From: Morchella semilibera
Taxonomy: Eukaryota > Ascomycota > Pezizomycetes > Pezizales > Morchellaceae
Assembly: GCA_009192285.1 (NCBI GenBank)
Contig: WBVU01000010.1
Coordinates: forward strand, 990,111-1,054,110
DNA length: 64,000 nt
Direction of reading: 5' to 3'
Part shown: positions 1-12,198 of the stretch, piece after piece
Layout of the letters: each line of letters opens with the position of its first letter
How positions within the stretch are numbered: the first letter of the stretch is position 1
Translations under genes and position numbers: made by a program
Notes under the pieces: generated by a model
What the model saw: only the letters and a program-made list of their open reading frames with translations
Databases searched by the model: none
Told to the model about the DNA's origin: nothing

Positions 1-366
1 GAGCTTACAGATTGTATCAATCCCCTCCTCCTACATGATGATGGAAATATCCTTCATGCATATGGGAGGGAGGGGGCCATCGCAGTAGCAATGGCTGTTC
101 TTGTCGCTGGTTTCATTTGGGTAGCGGTTTGTGTTTGGTGATGGAGACGCAGGCGAGGAGGTTTTTTTTTTTGTGCGGCTTAAGTACCGACCCGCCAAGA
201 ACCCACCCACAAACCCATTGTCAGTCGGCTAAAAAGTTACCAGAGTCCATCCATCCCACATGGACCCACATTGCGGCTCAACTGCACCTGCAATCAGAAA
301 CCGCACCTCCGTCATTTCGCCGCCCCAAACACCACCGATAATCGACCCCCCCCCCCGAAGAACAGG
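1..366. other. Upstream region of COX16, no gene seen
   Basis: No recognisable coding sequence. Short open frames here contain T- and C-homopolymers and resemble no family. The segment probably holds the promoter and 5' leader of COX16, which begins at 367; a C-run lies at about 347-356, just before the start codon. Confidence 0.5.
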
Positions 367-833
367 ATGCCGACCTTCAGCTCAAAAAAATACCTCCCCG
401 CATCCGCCGCAAATACCATCGGGTCAAAATATCGTAAGCATCTTCAGCATTGCAGAGAAAGAACGGCTAACCATAGTCACGCCATAGGTACTGGTTTAAG
501 CCGACACCCATTCCTCCTGTTTGGGTTGCCATTTATTGGTACTATCCTCGCCGGATCCTTCTTTCTGACTCCCGCGACGGCGCTGCGATACGAAAACCAT
601 GATCGTAAGGTCAAGAAGGTATCACAAGAGGAAGCGATGGGGCTAGGAAAGGACCGGAGAAGGGTTGATCTGAATGAGGAATATTATGTAAGTTGTTGTG
701 CTAAGAGAGGAGGGCTGAGGAGCGATTGCTAATAATGGCGTGATGCGAACAGAGGTTGTCAATGAAGGATACCGACAACTGGGAGCAGAAAAGAGTCAAG
801 AGACTCAAAGGAGAACACGATGGCGTGTTGTAA
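367..833 (+). CDS. COX16: Cytochrome c oxidase assembly protein COX16 (3 exons)
   Basis: COX16 is a small single-pass mitochondrial inner-membrane protein needed for cytochrome c oxidase assembly. Inferred exons are 367-433, 488-687 and 753-833, giving 115 residues, within the family's usual size. The family core is plain: SRHPFLLFGLPFIGTILAG forms the start of the single membrane helix, followed by FLTPATALRYENHDRKV, a basic region ending VDLNEEYY, and the conserved tail DNWEQKRVKRLKGEHDGVL. The tail is reached only by splicing 688-752 (gtaagt...aacag, branch-like gctaat). Intron 1 (434-487, gtaagc...gctaac...catag) is inferred because removing it gives KYRTGLSRHPFLL, like the family; reading through is also open (18 extra residues). 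ATG at 367 is the first methionine fitting a family-like N terminus (MPTFSSKKY). The gene converges on the antiporter gene at 1436. Confidence 0.9.
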
Positions 834-1435
834 AGCACGAGGCCTTAGATACATAAAATATGGGTTAATTAGTTAGAGCGGCGTTTCGGTAATGGCATAT
901 CCTATCTTTACAGTTGTGAATACTAACATTGATACAACACACCATAAGCAGCTACAATTGATGATAACAGGTGAAATATAAAACGCTTTACTTTCATTCG
1001 TCTCCTTACACCTTCCAAAATAACCCGTCATTTATCTAAAAAAAAAAAGAAAAGAAAAAGAAAAGGGGGAGGGAAAAACGCTCTTTAGAACAGTGGATAG
1101 TTGATTCATCCACCATGCGAAGGGCAATGATAGAATTGAGGAAGGGGCATTCCTGCTAGAACTTGTGATAAATGAACAGAGAGGAGGTGATAATAACAAA
1201 GGGACATAGAAAAAGATAACACCGTTCACGGCATGCCCCCGCATCAGCATCTAAAGCAAACGGATGAAAGGTGGTATTTGGGATGGATGTAGAAAATATC
1301 TATGTAATCGCACACATGCTTATGCAAAATACGAATCGAGAAATTAGTTGGCCGCTGCAAGCTGCAGAATATTGGACGAAAAGGCAAAAAAAAAACACCA
1401 TAACAAGCTATTCCCATTCTTTTATAGTCCTAATT
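834..1435. other. Intergenic region between convergent genes
   Basis: About 600 bp separating the 3' ends of COX16 (+) and the VNX1-like gene (-). It is AT-rich with A-runs (about 1039-1073 and 1386-1395) and presumably holds both 3' UTRs and polyadenylation signals. No coding sequence was recognised. Confidence 0.5.
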
Positions 1436-4400
1436 TTAATAAGGATTCTCGCCGTAGAATGCCTTATTTCCAACTCCCAAAACCATTAATTCAGAGTGCG
1501 GCGCGTATGAGCTAAAATAAAAGCCCATCATAACAGTAAGATAACTCAAAATCAGAATAGAACCCTGGAGTGTTATGTTAGTAACTTGTTATACAGTCAG
1601 CACTAGAGTGGTGTTTGGCTTGCCTTGAAATAATTGCTCTTCCCTTCGCCGTACATGTACGATAGCAGGAATACGCAAAGAATAACGGTGACCAGATCCC
1701 ATTGTGGGAAGATCAAACTGAAAGTATGGTTGAAGAGTTCTTTCGGATCAAGAGAGATGGCAAAGAATGCGCTGAAAGCGACCAATGCAGGAATCTGCAG
1801 TAGACACACCTGTAATGCATATGCAGAACCAATTTCCATACTGAGCGCGATATTACCGTTCATGGCGAACGAAATAGCGTTCTACAGAACAATGGTTAGC
1901 AAGAGAAAGGAAACTCCAGAGACACGAAACATACCAAGAACTCAGTTGTATTTGGAACAAGCGCAAAGAGCGTAATACCCAGGAACTTCTCATCAATCTC
2001 AAAATTTTCCAATACAACATCGACAGTATCAACCAAAATCTCAGCGATAATGGCGTACAAGACAGTGGCCCCAAGCAGGATGATAGAACTCTTTGCTTTA
2101 CTCCAGTTAGGAGCATCATGTCCGCCCGCAGCATCATGGGGTGCGGTTGGGACACCCTCCTCTACAGTAGGCATAGATACCAAAACAGGTCTAGGCGTTG
2201 CACTAGTCTTTCTTCCACTATGGCGCTGGACATCCTGAACAGCCGCTGTAGCTGCAACAGCTGCCACTTCTGCAACCCCGCGGAATACTTCCTCACGGGT
2301 CAACCCTGAAATGTTGGACGCGTCCTGTGGCCTAGAGTCGCCTATAGAACCATACCCAGGAGCTGAAGTAGATAGCAGTTCATCACTGGCAGATCTGGGT
2401 GGAACCATGTGTAGAGTTTGGCCTGGCCCGCCAGCATCGCCTCGCAAACCAACACTGTTTTGTGTTTGCCCAAGGATACGTTTATATAGCCCAGTGTCCC
2501 TCAAAGAATTAGGATTCCTGACATCAGCAGAGGTTCCCTCATTTCCGCGTGATGATGCACGGACAGTGTCTATAGCTGCATGGCTAAGTTGGGTTTGAGG
2601 CTGAGCTGTAGATGCTGTCCAAATGACAGCAGCATGAGTCCTCAAAGTGAACCACAATCCAATGACGTATGAAATGAAAAGAAAAACTGCGCAAAGGTAT
2701 GTATATGGCTGAACAACATCTCTATAGAAATCATTGTTCGTAGTGGGGGGCGTTTGAGTAAATGAACATCGACGGCATTCCGCTTTGTCTACATGTGGTG
2801 AACATGCACGACAGCTGAGTTCGTACTATTTGGGGAGTCAATATGGGTGTTATGGGTCACAGAAGATTTAGGAGGTACCTACTGTTCCGTAAATTTGGTA
2901 GAAGAGAGTGGGGGCAAATGCACCAATAACAGCAAAAAGCAGCATGGTGGATGTAACACCGGCAGATCTGGCATTGAAACGTTGGGTCTTTCTTTTGATT
3001 GCGCCTGAGCACATACTCAATCCGGGCATGAAAACAACACCGACTAAGATGCTGCCTACAACACTGCCCTCCACCAATCTACCTTTCCCTTCAGTCAATG
3101 CGACACAGTATAGGTAAACTTCGACCACTGTCGAGAAGAACGCGTTGATAGTCGCACCCATCCCCATACTCGACTGAGCGGAGATAGAAGCCACAGCTTG
3201 TCCGATAAAGTACGCCAGTGGGATAACGGAAAACAAAGATAGGGTGAATACTGTGGCGGGTGAGGTCAGGGGATTAATAATTCCAAATGTCCCTCTTAAA
3301 ACGTAGTGGTCGGCAATAACGAAGATCACAATGGTCATAAGGTTAATAAAGAAAATATTGGTCCCATCTATAGTATACTTGTAGTATTTCCAGCCGACAG
3401 CGCGGTAGGTGCAAAGCAAGATGGATGTTGATGGGGTTCCGGGTCTCCTGGTATAGGTATGATCTGAATGGAATGAAAGCGCCAAAGGATGCCGCCGGAG
3501 GTGATCAAACAAGAGAGAGGTAACCTTGGCCATCGGGATAGTGAATACCAACAACCAGCAGATACCCGAAACTAAAATTAATAGAGGCGCTGCTGAATGT
3601 CAGCTTCCGGCTTTTGAAGACAGCAATCAGTAGCGGGAAACGTACCAATGATAAAGTAGAACCAGACGAAGAACAAGACTCTACCAATATTCCACTCGCC
3701 ACGACCAAAGAGTCGCCTTTTCTTCCCACGGTCCGCTGGAGCTCCACTCAAGAGTCCTGTTCTTTCGCCAGTCCCTAGAATCGAATCAACGTCTACCGAA
3801 TCAAGACTCTCCCTCCTTCTCCCGACCAATGTCCTGCTGGGCGGATGAGGCCCAAAGAATGTCCTTCCCTCCTCGATATCACCGGCCTGCCACTGTTCAT
3901 ACTCGCTTATACTTCTTCCTTCGCCCTCGTCTTCCTCCGCATAAGCATCATCTTGCTTAAGTTCCACGAAATGCCCAAAAGGATAAAACAAATATGCAGC
4001 CAGTCCAAGGAGAACCCGGCCGTATTCCCTAGCGCTCAGGGCAAAAAAGAAAATATAACAGGTCGCCGCAGCAACGCAGATTACTAGGGAAAGCCACCAT
4101 CCAAACAGCGCAACCCATAAGATATTTACCAGAAATAAGGCACCCCCGACACGCCCCCCTGGAGCTGAATGAATGTCGCCTTCTGCCGTACGCTGTACCG
4201 AACGATTTTTCTTGTAAAGTGCGGGTTTCCATATCCTAATACCGAACGGATGCGTGACATTTATTGCCTCTTGACGGTCCTGTGAAATGTTAAAATACGG
4301 CGCGAACATAGTACTCACGATCATAACATACTTTCAAGGTAAAAGATTCCACACTCCCGGCATCGCTGGCTTCGTAATCATCTGCCTTGACGGTACCCTC

Positions 4401-5414
4401 CTCCTCCCCATCTTCTTGCTGCTCTTCTTCATCTTCGCCGCTCTGTTCATCGATGGGGCCTGCAGTTTCGGTCCCATCGCCCTCGTCGTCTGTGCTATCA
4501 ACGTTCGCAAGGGGTTGTGTGCCCCTTCGTCGTAAGATATTTGAGTGTCGCCTCATCGCTGTATATCCTGTACCTCCGTGCCCACGTTGTTTTTGCTCCA
4601 AATCAACTTCTACCTCGTCAGTCTCATCATCCACACTGAACTCTTGCCTATTATTACGCAACGACATTAGTTCTGAAATCACCCCTTTTACGGCGTGGGT
4701 GTATATATGAGGGAGAGAGATTTAAAGGAGGGGGTTAAGGGGGACTCCACCCTTTATGAGGTTGAAATACGGTGGAGGCCCTGCGGGTGGCTGAGGGTCT
4801 TCGCTGCTTTTTATCTGATGACGAAAAACGCTCTCGAAGTGAGGAAGTGGCGGATGATGCCCTTGATAATCTACCTGTGCCGCCGGGGGTAAGATGATCC
4901 GTGTTCTGTGTCAGCTGCTCGTGCGGATTGTTCGACAGAGCAGATGTGAATGAATCAAGTGAGCCTGTAGATACAAAACACCACACCCACCGGGTGAGAA
5001 TGATATTACGATTAGTATGTTTCTAATTTTTTTTGGCAAAATTACAAAAAAAAAAAAATAAAGCAAAGTAGGCCAAAATAAAATATGGCTACGGTTCCCG
5101 AAGAGGGTAAGGGAACCAAAGGGAAAGGAACAAGATTGAACGGGGACAGAAGAAGAAAAAAATGTGGAGAGTTTATGCATACTAGGGACCTCAGTGCTTC
5201 CTTCGCCAGAGCCGTTGATGCGCCGTACGGTTCCAGCAGATTGGGCGCTCTCGGAATACGGACCCCCAGACTCGTAGCTAGACATCTGTGACAGTTGTGA
5301 TGCCTGTCGCTGCTGCGAACTAGGAACAGATCTAGGGTTCGACGATGGAGCGGCTTCAGCGGAATATGGATTTCCAGAAGAAGAGGCAGCAGAGGGATTT
5401 TTCTGACTGCTCAT
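1436..5414 (-). CDS. VNX1: Vacuolar monovalent cation/H+ antiporter, VNX1-like (CaCA family, 8 exons)
   Basis: VNX1-type proteins exchange Na+/K+ for H+ across the vacuolar membrane and belong to the Ca2+/cation antiporter superfamily. Inferred exons (minus): 5414-5183, 4964 to about 4746 or 4875, 4672-4332, 4279-3646, 3592-2883, 2825-1935, 1881-1624, 1564-1436; about 1095-1137 residues. The N terminus is a long Ser-rich, acidic hydrophilic domain. FTLK joins DRQEAINVTHPFGIRIWKPA across intron 3, a family hallmark. A first membrane block follows (NILWVALFGWWLSLVICVAA). Two exchanger repeats carry GMGATINAFFSTVVEVYLY and FLGITLFALVPNTTEFL-NAISFAMNGNIA, the acidic alpha-repeat motifs. A Cys-rich loop (CRACSPHVDKAECRRC) lies between the halves. 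The terminal exon completes SNYFK-GSILILSYLTVMMGFYF and is reached through a GC-AG intron. The exon 2/3 junction is the only uncertain join. The start at 5414 is the first internal-looking ATG (MSSQKN). Confidence 0.9.
1565..1623 (-). other. GC-AG intron, last intron of the VNX1-like gene
   Basis: On the minus strand the exon ends AAG and the intron begins gcaagc, then ends ttactaac...actccag before GGTTCT. With a GC donor the protein runs FKGSILILSY, as in family members; without splicing it ends after KASQTPL. The branch-like ctaac lies close to the acceptor. Confidence 0.8.
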
Positions 5415-8322
5415 AGTGCACCAGGAATGTACTATGTGGGTATCTATCTCCAGGAGAGAGCTCACGCAAGATATGGAGATAGAGAGAATGAACTCACGCC
5501 TGAGAAGAAACTAGGGTTTCCTCTTGGCTTGGTATGGCTGGTGTTTTGATTGCTGTGGTTATCGGACGGGCATAGCGAGAGGACAGGGATGACGCGATGC
5601 GACTAAACAGGAAAAAACAAATAAGTTTACCCCCCCCAGAGACGCAATTTCAGCAGTCGACATTTATTCCGGTTGGGCAACAACAGGCTGAGATTGGGTC
5701 AACACCAAAGGGTGGTTTTTTTTGCAGTGTGAGAAGGGAGTGGGTACATGAAGGAATCACAAAGATTGATATTTAGATAGTCTTACTACTACTATAGTGC
5801 ATACATCCCAACTGCTATGTTAATATGGGGAAGGGCGGGAAAACGACGGTTTGAGAAAAAGAAAACCAGGAAAGTTCAAAATAAACCGGGAAAAAAGCAA
5901 CTATCCACCAAGAGGAAAGGAATAGACTGAAGGATCAAAAAGAAAAGGAAGAAAAAAAAGAAAGGGGATAGCGACAAATGAGCGACAGCACAGCACGAGG
6001 TGAATTAAGGAAGATTCCTTGGTCGTTGAGGATATTCACTCTAGAAAAACTTATGTACCTCATGTCTACTCCTTTGGAGTACTTACATGACATAGAACTG
6101 TACCCACATGTAGCTCTCTACTTTGTCTCCCCACGCACACACATGGACGTTGAGGTAGACTCGTACCATGTTGACGTTTATGTACCCTCGATGTACTCTA
6201 CCTAGCAATTTCGCTTTAGATGCTTGTCTAGAGTACAAACAAGAAACCGGTGCAGTTCCATCGTCGGCAAGCTTAACTGTTTACCACTCGCAAGCCAGGG
6301 TTCACTTGCAGCATTTACGTACAGAGGTCCAGCAATGGAATCGCTCGCTCGCCGCGTGATGCGCAGATCCGCGGCTTAGTGCGTACAACTACGCAACTTC
6401 CGCAGCCAAGCAAGAGCCCAGGGTGTCCAACCGAAAACTCACGAACGCCCAAGTCACTGGATGCCCCCGACATCATAAACCAACGACATCCACCATGCGA
6501 GCTCCTCCATTTTTTTTTTCTTTCCTTCAAGATCCAAAGTAACAGTCGTCTTAGGTTCTGGAGAGGGAAAAAAAATTAGATTTCCCTCACGTCCTTGTCC
6601 TCTACCTAGTCCTAGTTCCCTCTCCTCTCTTTTTTTTTTTTTGTGCCCCACTCCTCCAATCCCATATTAACTTCAATGACCATGAACAGAACTGAATAAC
6701 AGACCGACAGACTAAACGGGGCGACTGACAGTCTGCACGAGGTCAAATAATCCCGGATAAGTGGCCGGATAACAATCACGCTGACAATCTTACCTCTTCA
6801 TGCCTGCCAACCCAACCCCAACTCACAAGCCGACCAGGCGACAGGTCAGAATGTTAGATATAAACTGAGGATACTCTATCTAAATAGTTCAAGGAGCACG
6901 GAACAATATGGTCACATTGCAGAATTAGATAACTACATGTAAGTAACTACGACAACCCAGACTGTTTAATGAATTTCTTTGGGGATCGGGGCAAACCCCG
7001 CAGGGTAAAAATAACGGGCAACATCCCCATGACTTTCTCGTTTCAGCCATGGATGCAGAGTAAAACCTTATGTACATACTTACTGTACTTCGTACATACA
7101 TGCGATACATGATCTTCATCTGAACTCTCCTCTAGCACAAGAAAGAAGGAAAGAAGGGGTGAAAAACGAACAAAAAACCACGATCGCAAGTACGATACTA
7201 CTCCCGCATCGGACAAAAACAAAAACATTCGACATGAGTGATGAAATTACTTGACGTCCCCGGGTGCGAGTGCGAGTGCGCGCGCGGTTAGTATCCCCAT
7301 TTTCTTTTTTTATAGCGATCCCCACCAAATGTGTCTCCAGGGTCGGGACACCCCACCGTTGACTGGTTCGGAAGCGATAATCGCCGCTGCCAAGGCTGCC
7401 AATATCAACCTCTACCTTATTTGAGCCTCCCCTTACCTCACCTATTTCAGGGAATAATAAGAGACTTGGCCATCCCAGGGATCATTAAAAAAAAAAAAAA
7501 AAATACGCCTTGCTAAACCCGATCATTGACCCTAATAGTAGAAATGGCCGAAATGGGCTAGAAAGAATCACCTTGCATGTATTCTAGCATCCCAGTATTC
7601 ATAATTCATCACTCGACATTGCACTGCAGGAGGCAAGCTGCAGTGGGGTGGCTATATGAACCCTCGCGTATGTTACATCCTTTCGTCCCATCATGCACGA
7701 AAGGCTACCTGCAGCGTGGAGAACACGTTCCGGGATCCTCCGAGAGTGTCTGGATCGTATGAGCCGCATGTAGAAACCGGGTATGTAGCATCTATGGGGC
7801 GAGAGCGGGCATCAAACCCGCCAATTCGTACAAAGATATGTGCTGCTTCCTGGAATCGGCTCTCGCTGTGACGGGTGAAGGAGATTTAGGGGTTTATGGT
7901 GTATCTTCGGGGCTAGATTATAGACCATATGACCGCGTATGTCACCCACATAGGTACAAATAGTAGCTATATAGCCGACGGATAGGGCGATAATTAATAG
8001 GAGGACAGGCTCTCTAGGGGAGGTAGCGAAAGGTTACATTAAAGTAAAATGACAATAGATAAATTATTTTTCGGAGATTTGCGCTTTTGGGGCGCGGCGG
8101 ATATGAAGAGCCGAGCGGTCTGTTGTGCTTAAGTCTTGGATTCTGCGTTTTGGCTTTAAACTTTAATTAGCGTGCTTCATCTATCACTCGAAATATTCAC
8201 GGAATATCACTCGGAGTAATCCACATTACCTAATCCAGCAGCCTCGTCTCATCTCCAAACACGTACTTGAGCCGTACCCACCACCACACTCATGATCTAT
8301 TATGGAGGTAACCTTGCCTTAT
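5415..8322. other. Gene-poor intergenic region
   Basis: No gene recognised. The first few hundred bases probably hold the promoter and leader of the VNX1-like gene (minus). The rest has scattered short open frames without family resemblance, A/T homopolymers (about 6508-6518, 6630-6643, 7488-7502), a GAGTGC/GCGCG-rich stretch near 7261-7290 and one TACATGTA palindrome at 6934. Confidence 0.5.
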
Positions 8323-8449
8323 TAGAGGCTTTTAGTCGGTTGCAATTTTCATTATTTGCACATACAAAAATGCGCCAAGATGCACCCACATCTGATAAAT
8401 TTGTGCAAATAATGAAAGTTGCAATTGCGTAACTGACTAAAAGCCTCTA
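8323..8449. mobile_element. MITE-like inverted-repeat element, 127 bp
   Basis: The arms are near-perfect inverted repeats of about 40 nt: the left begins TAGAGGCTTTTAGTCGG and continues to a tract reading cattatttgcaca; the right ends CTGACTAAAAGCCTCTA. A short unpaired centre of about 40 nt separates them. The TA at each end fits a Tc1/mariner-type TA target duplication. No coding capacity, so it would be non-autonomous. Confidence 0.8.
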
Positions 8450-11051
8450 TCCTACGACTTTCTGTCTCCACTTTGTTAGCGGTGGGGATAACCCTACCCT
8501 AGGATACAGAAGATTTCTTTGGTCTTCTCTTTATCCGATGTTTTTTCAGGGCCTGAAGAAGTCTTTCTCATTTCTCTACTTAGGTGCAGAGCTGGGATAA
8601 AGAAGTCATAAGAAATGAGCTACCCCCGTCACCGCTAAGGAACCGCTTTTGAAAGTGCTAATATCCGTGTGATTGCCTTTTTCACTTAGTGTTGATTTAG
8701 CTGTGCGTATCCCGATGCAGCCCTTGGCCAATCTATATACGTGGATCGGAAACTGACCCGCCTTGTTGGCGCCCGTCCCCTAATACATGCGTATAAGTCG
8801 ATACGCTTCACCAAGGATGATATTCACCAAGGGTGATATGATATTCGGGAAAGATGGGGGCCAGGTGGTTCTAATGGTTGTGACAGGGGAGTTGGGAGGG
8901 TTAGATAAGTATGACAAAGAACGCTAATGGGTAGACGATACGCCCGCGGTATTTTACATCTCCTGTTGATGAAATATCTCTAGGTGGCAAGATATTACAG
9001 CACGGGGAGTGTCTGGACTGGCATGAATTCAGTCATAATGGCTCTAGGCTTAGCATGTATGGGTGTCATGCATGGTTCACCAGTCAAGTCTACGTAGTAT
9101 TTAGAGCTCCATATACGATAATAAACCTAGTATAACCAATATTTTCTCCGCCCCGTATGAGCAGAATACTTTCTTTAGAGCAGACTCTCCTCATTTTACA
9201 TTAACAGATAAGGACTTAGGACGACACGTAAGGGCAGCATTCGGGGAAGAAGCACCTATAGGGTAATTATGAGTCTTTCAATATCACGCGGCCTCGAGTA
9301 TCGTAGCATCTATTGGGTCTACCTAGGTCGGGGGGTGGGGGGAGAGAAAAGAGGGTAGTCAATTGGAGAGGCAGGGTTTGCGGGGCTCTATGGGTGCCAT
9401 CATTAGTAGAGTCAACAGGTCTATTATCTCACGAACCCCAAGCAACAATGGGAGCAGTTGCGGGTTATGCCGGGCTTCGAGCTACTATCTTCAGGATGCT
9501 CAGGCTTTGATTGTTATCCATACCTTAAGGTGGTGGAGTGGCCATGGTTGGATACGTCGCTAACCTAGACTACCACAAGATGTATTGGCATGAAAGAAAT
9601 CCTTCGCTGTATAGCCACAGGAAAACTTCCACATGGGGAGCCAACTGCAGAGGCTAGACCCCAACAGTGCACCGTCCGCAACCCCCAAGGCCAATTGCCA
9701 AAGTTCCCCCAGCCTTTCCGGCTGTGGGACTTTCTTGGTATGCAATACCCTTCCCTGTCACAGAAAACTAGGCCTACCGCAGCTTTTCGGGGGGGGGGGA
9801 TATTGGGGGGAAGGGTGTATTTGAACAGTAAACCTCCGCCAAGACTCTGGGGAGCTGCATTCTGGGTGGATGGAGAAACCCTATTTCATTGGTGCGTTGG
9901 TAGACGCTTCGGCTGACCGGGGGTGGAATGACCGGGGGTAGGAGAGTTTTATAGATGGCGGTTAGAATAAGGCATTATCGAGAGAGGGTAGGAGTTTTGG
10001 GCGCATCATAAGTCATCACTCGGGGTTCTCCGCCTTTTCTCCCCACCTTTTTTTTTTGGGGGGGGGGGGGGGGTTGAGATCGTGCCAGCTAGGTCACCCA
10101 CAAGTTACTTTAGAGTTTTTTTTCTCTCTCTTTTGGGTACGGTAGATGTCTAGGTGCCATGTACTTCTGAGCCGCTCACCATGATAAAAAGAGGTGAGAC
10201 CTTTCGAGATTCGGGCGCCTTAACGCTCTAAGAGTAGAATGTGTAGTATGCTCTAAGAATTATGTGAAGTTCTAGCTCAGCTAATTACCTTGTGAATATT
10301 CGGAGTATTGGATTAAGTGCAGACATTAACCCGTAAGTAACAATACTGGAAACCCTAAAGTGCCTACACACGTAAAAAAAATAGATATACGTGACCCGAT
10401 AATCATATTATATTGATCCTTAAAGAGAAAAAAAAAGTTAGTCCACCAGGGGCAGGATCAACCCGCCCACACACACCACCCGTTCACCTGCCGACTTACC
10501 TAATAAAGCCGCAACCACCCGGCCCCGTTCCCCCATTAAATTGGAAGCCTTTACGAGTGATGTTTGGTGATCAAGATAAGAAGTCGCTCGGCAAACAACA
10601 CTGGGTCACCCAACCGGGGGAATGATGATTCATTACCGGACATGAACCCTTTTGCAAGGCCGGGAGCTCAGAATGCAAGTTTGACTATAGGCTTGGCTTT
10701 ACATGTATGTCCCCTGCACATATTCCCGCTGACAGTCGGGGTGATGGATGAGAGCTGTATCTTGGGCTAGTAGTCTCTGAGTTTTGATTAGGTAGACAGT
10801 TGGGATTCTTGGCCGCTTGTCTTGACAGGTGCATGATTTCCACAAGGAGATTGGGTAGCTGGGAATATGGGATGAACTCTGGGGAGATCTTCGTCGAGAA
10901 GGCTTCGAGAAGAGAAAGTAAGTTTCACGATAACATGAAGGCACTACTAATACCCTGCAATTGTATCTGCAATTACCAGTCATTACTAGTTATTACCTCC
11001 GCCACTTCACCTCTCGCTAATCTACACGTTCCACTTCTATCTTTTCATGCT
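8450..11051. other. Gene-poor intergenic region
   Basis: No gene recognised. It contains a long G-run near 10058-10073, poly-A tracts, one TACATGTA at 10700, and at 10391-10447 a copy of a dispersed repeat also seen at 17007 and 35481. Open frames such as those at 9590 and 10800 carry homopolymers or shadow the next gene. Confidence 0.45.
10391..10447. repeat. Dispersed repeat, copy A
   Basis: It reads GTGACCCGATAATC, then ATTATATTGATCCTTAAAG, an A-run and GTTAGTCC. The same order of blocks occurs at 35481-35541 (GACCCAATAGTT, ATTATATTGG, CCTTAAAGG, AAAAAGTTAGTCC) and, in shorter form, at 17007-17040. Probably remnants of one mobile element; class unknown. Confidence 0.6.
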
Positions 11052-12198
11052 TTATGGCATTGGGGTCTGTACGTCCTTCTTTGCTGTGGCATCCTCTTTT
11101 GGGGGTCTCGCTCCAAATATCGAAGTTCCGACTCTACATCTCATAGTTAGTATTCCTCTCCTAAGCTAAAGCACAAAGAAAACCCACCGGACGTTAGTAG
11201 CCCCAAGCCTAATGCCCTGCTCATAGTCGTCGCTCATCCCCATACTTAACTCGAGCTTGTTTGTTTCCCACCCTAAAGCCTTCGAGACGTCGTCCCTTGT
11301 CCTAGACAATAGGATAAAGTCCTCATTCGGCACCTCGCTCTCCTTTGAGCGGGCAATGTCACCAATAGTCATGAACCCCTGCAGCGTGAGATGGGGGCAC
11401 TTCTCAATGATATGTTTCGCCAGCTCCAGTGTCTCACTCGGCTCGCAGCCGGATTTCGATTCCTCGCCTATGGTGCGGTTAGTTTGGATCGGATCGGCAG
11501 GTTGGGTGGGTAGGGTAAGGTACCGGAGGTGTTGACCTGGATGTAGACGCGTAGTTTCTGGGCGTCAGGGTTCTTGTCAAGGAGCACGGCACGGCCCTTG
11601 TTGAGGGCGTCGGCCTTCTTGGAGGCGTCAACCGACTCAACGGCCCATAGGTTGGGAATAGAAGAGGCGAGCTGTTTGCACTTGTTTGTTTGGAGAGTAC
11701 CGATAAAGTGCCACTGGATGTCAGAAGGGAGGACGGGGGCCTTCTCGAACAGTTCTTTTGCGGAGATTAGCTGACAGAATGTCTCGACGGGATGTGATGT
11801 GATATTTGCATTGGGGGGATTGGGGGGGGAATTGTGCTCGGACTCGGGGATTAACAGGCACACATACCCTGCGAATAGTTCTCACCATAATGGGTGTGTT
11901 TTGTGGAACTATATAGAGCTAAGATATCGGAGGCCGGTTTTTTTTTCGACACGGCGACTAAACGTACCTATCCCATTCGGTTTTTGTTTTATATTAGTAT
12001 ACTTGATCTGCTTTAATTTCTATAGGACTAGACGCAAAAACTCAGATCTTCAACATAACATACAGAACGGCCCGGAGAGGCCACAGCATTGATACGGCTC
12101 ACAACACCATTAAAGCCATGAATGAGGGCTTGGGCACGAGCTGCCATTTCTGCTTCGGGTAGTTCGGGTGTTGGAGTAGAAGTAGGAGATGAGGACAT
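11052..12198 (-). CDS. PLPBP: Pyridoxal phosphate homeostasis protein, YggS/PROSC family (5 exons)
   Basis: Members bind PLP on a single alanine-racemase-like TIM barrel and buffer cellular vitamin B6; they have no known catalytic activity. Inferred exons (minus): 12198-12064, 11967-11868, 11754-11524, 11467-11188, 11133-11052, all closing in frame to 275 residues, close to the family's usual size. The PLP-lysine region reads VRLVAVSKKKPASDI (lysine about residue 53). Then come HYGENYSQ, the family signature IQWHFIGTLQTNK, VESVDASKKADALN, VYIQVNTSG-EESKSG, LQGFMTIGDIA, LELSMGMSDDYEQGIRLGATNVR, and a terminal exon giving VGTSIFGARPPK. The junctions restore conserved motifs (ENYSQ-ELFEKA, NVR-VGTSIFG), making the structure secure. 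The start at 12198 (MSSSPTSTPTPE) gives a short disordered extension usual in fungi. Likely cytosolic or mitochondrial. Confidence 0.92.
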
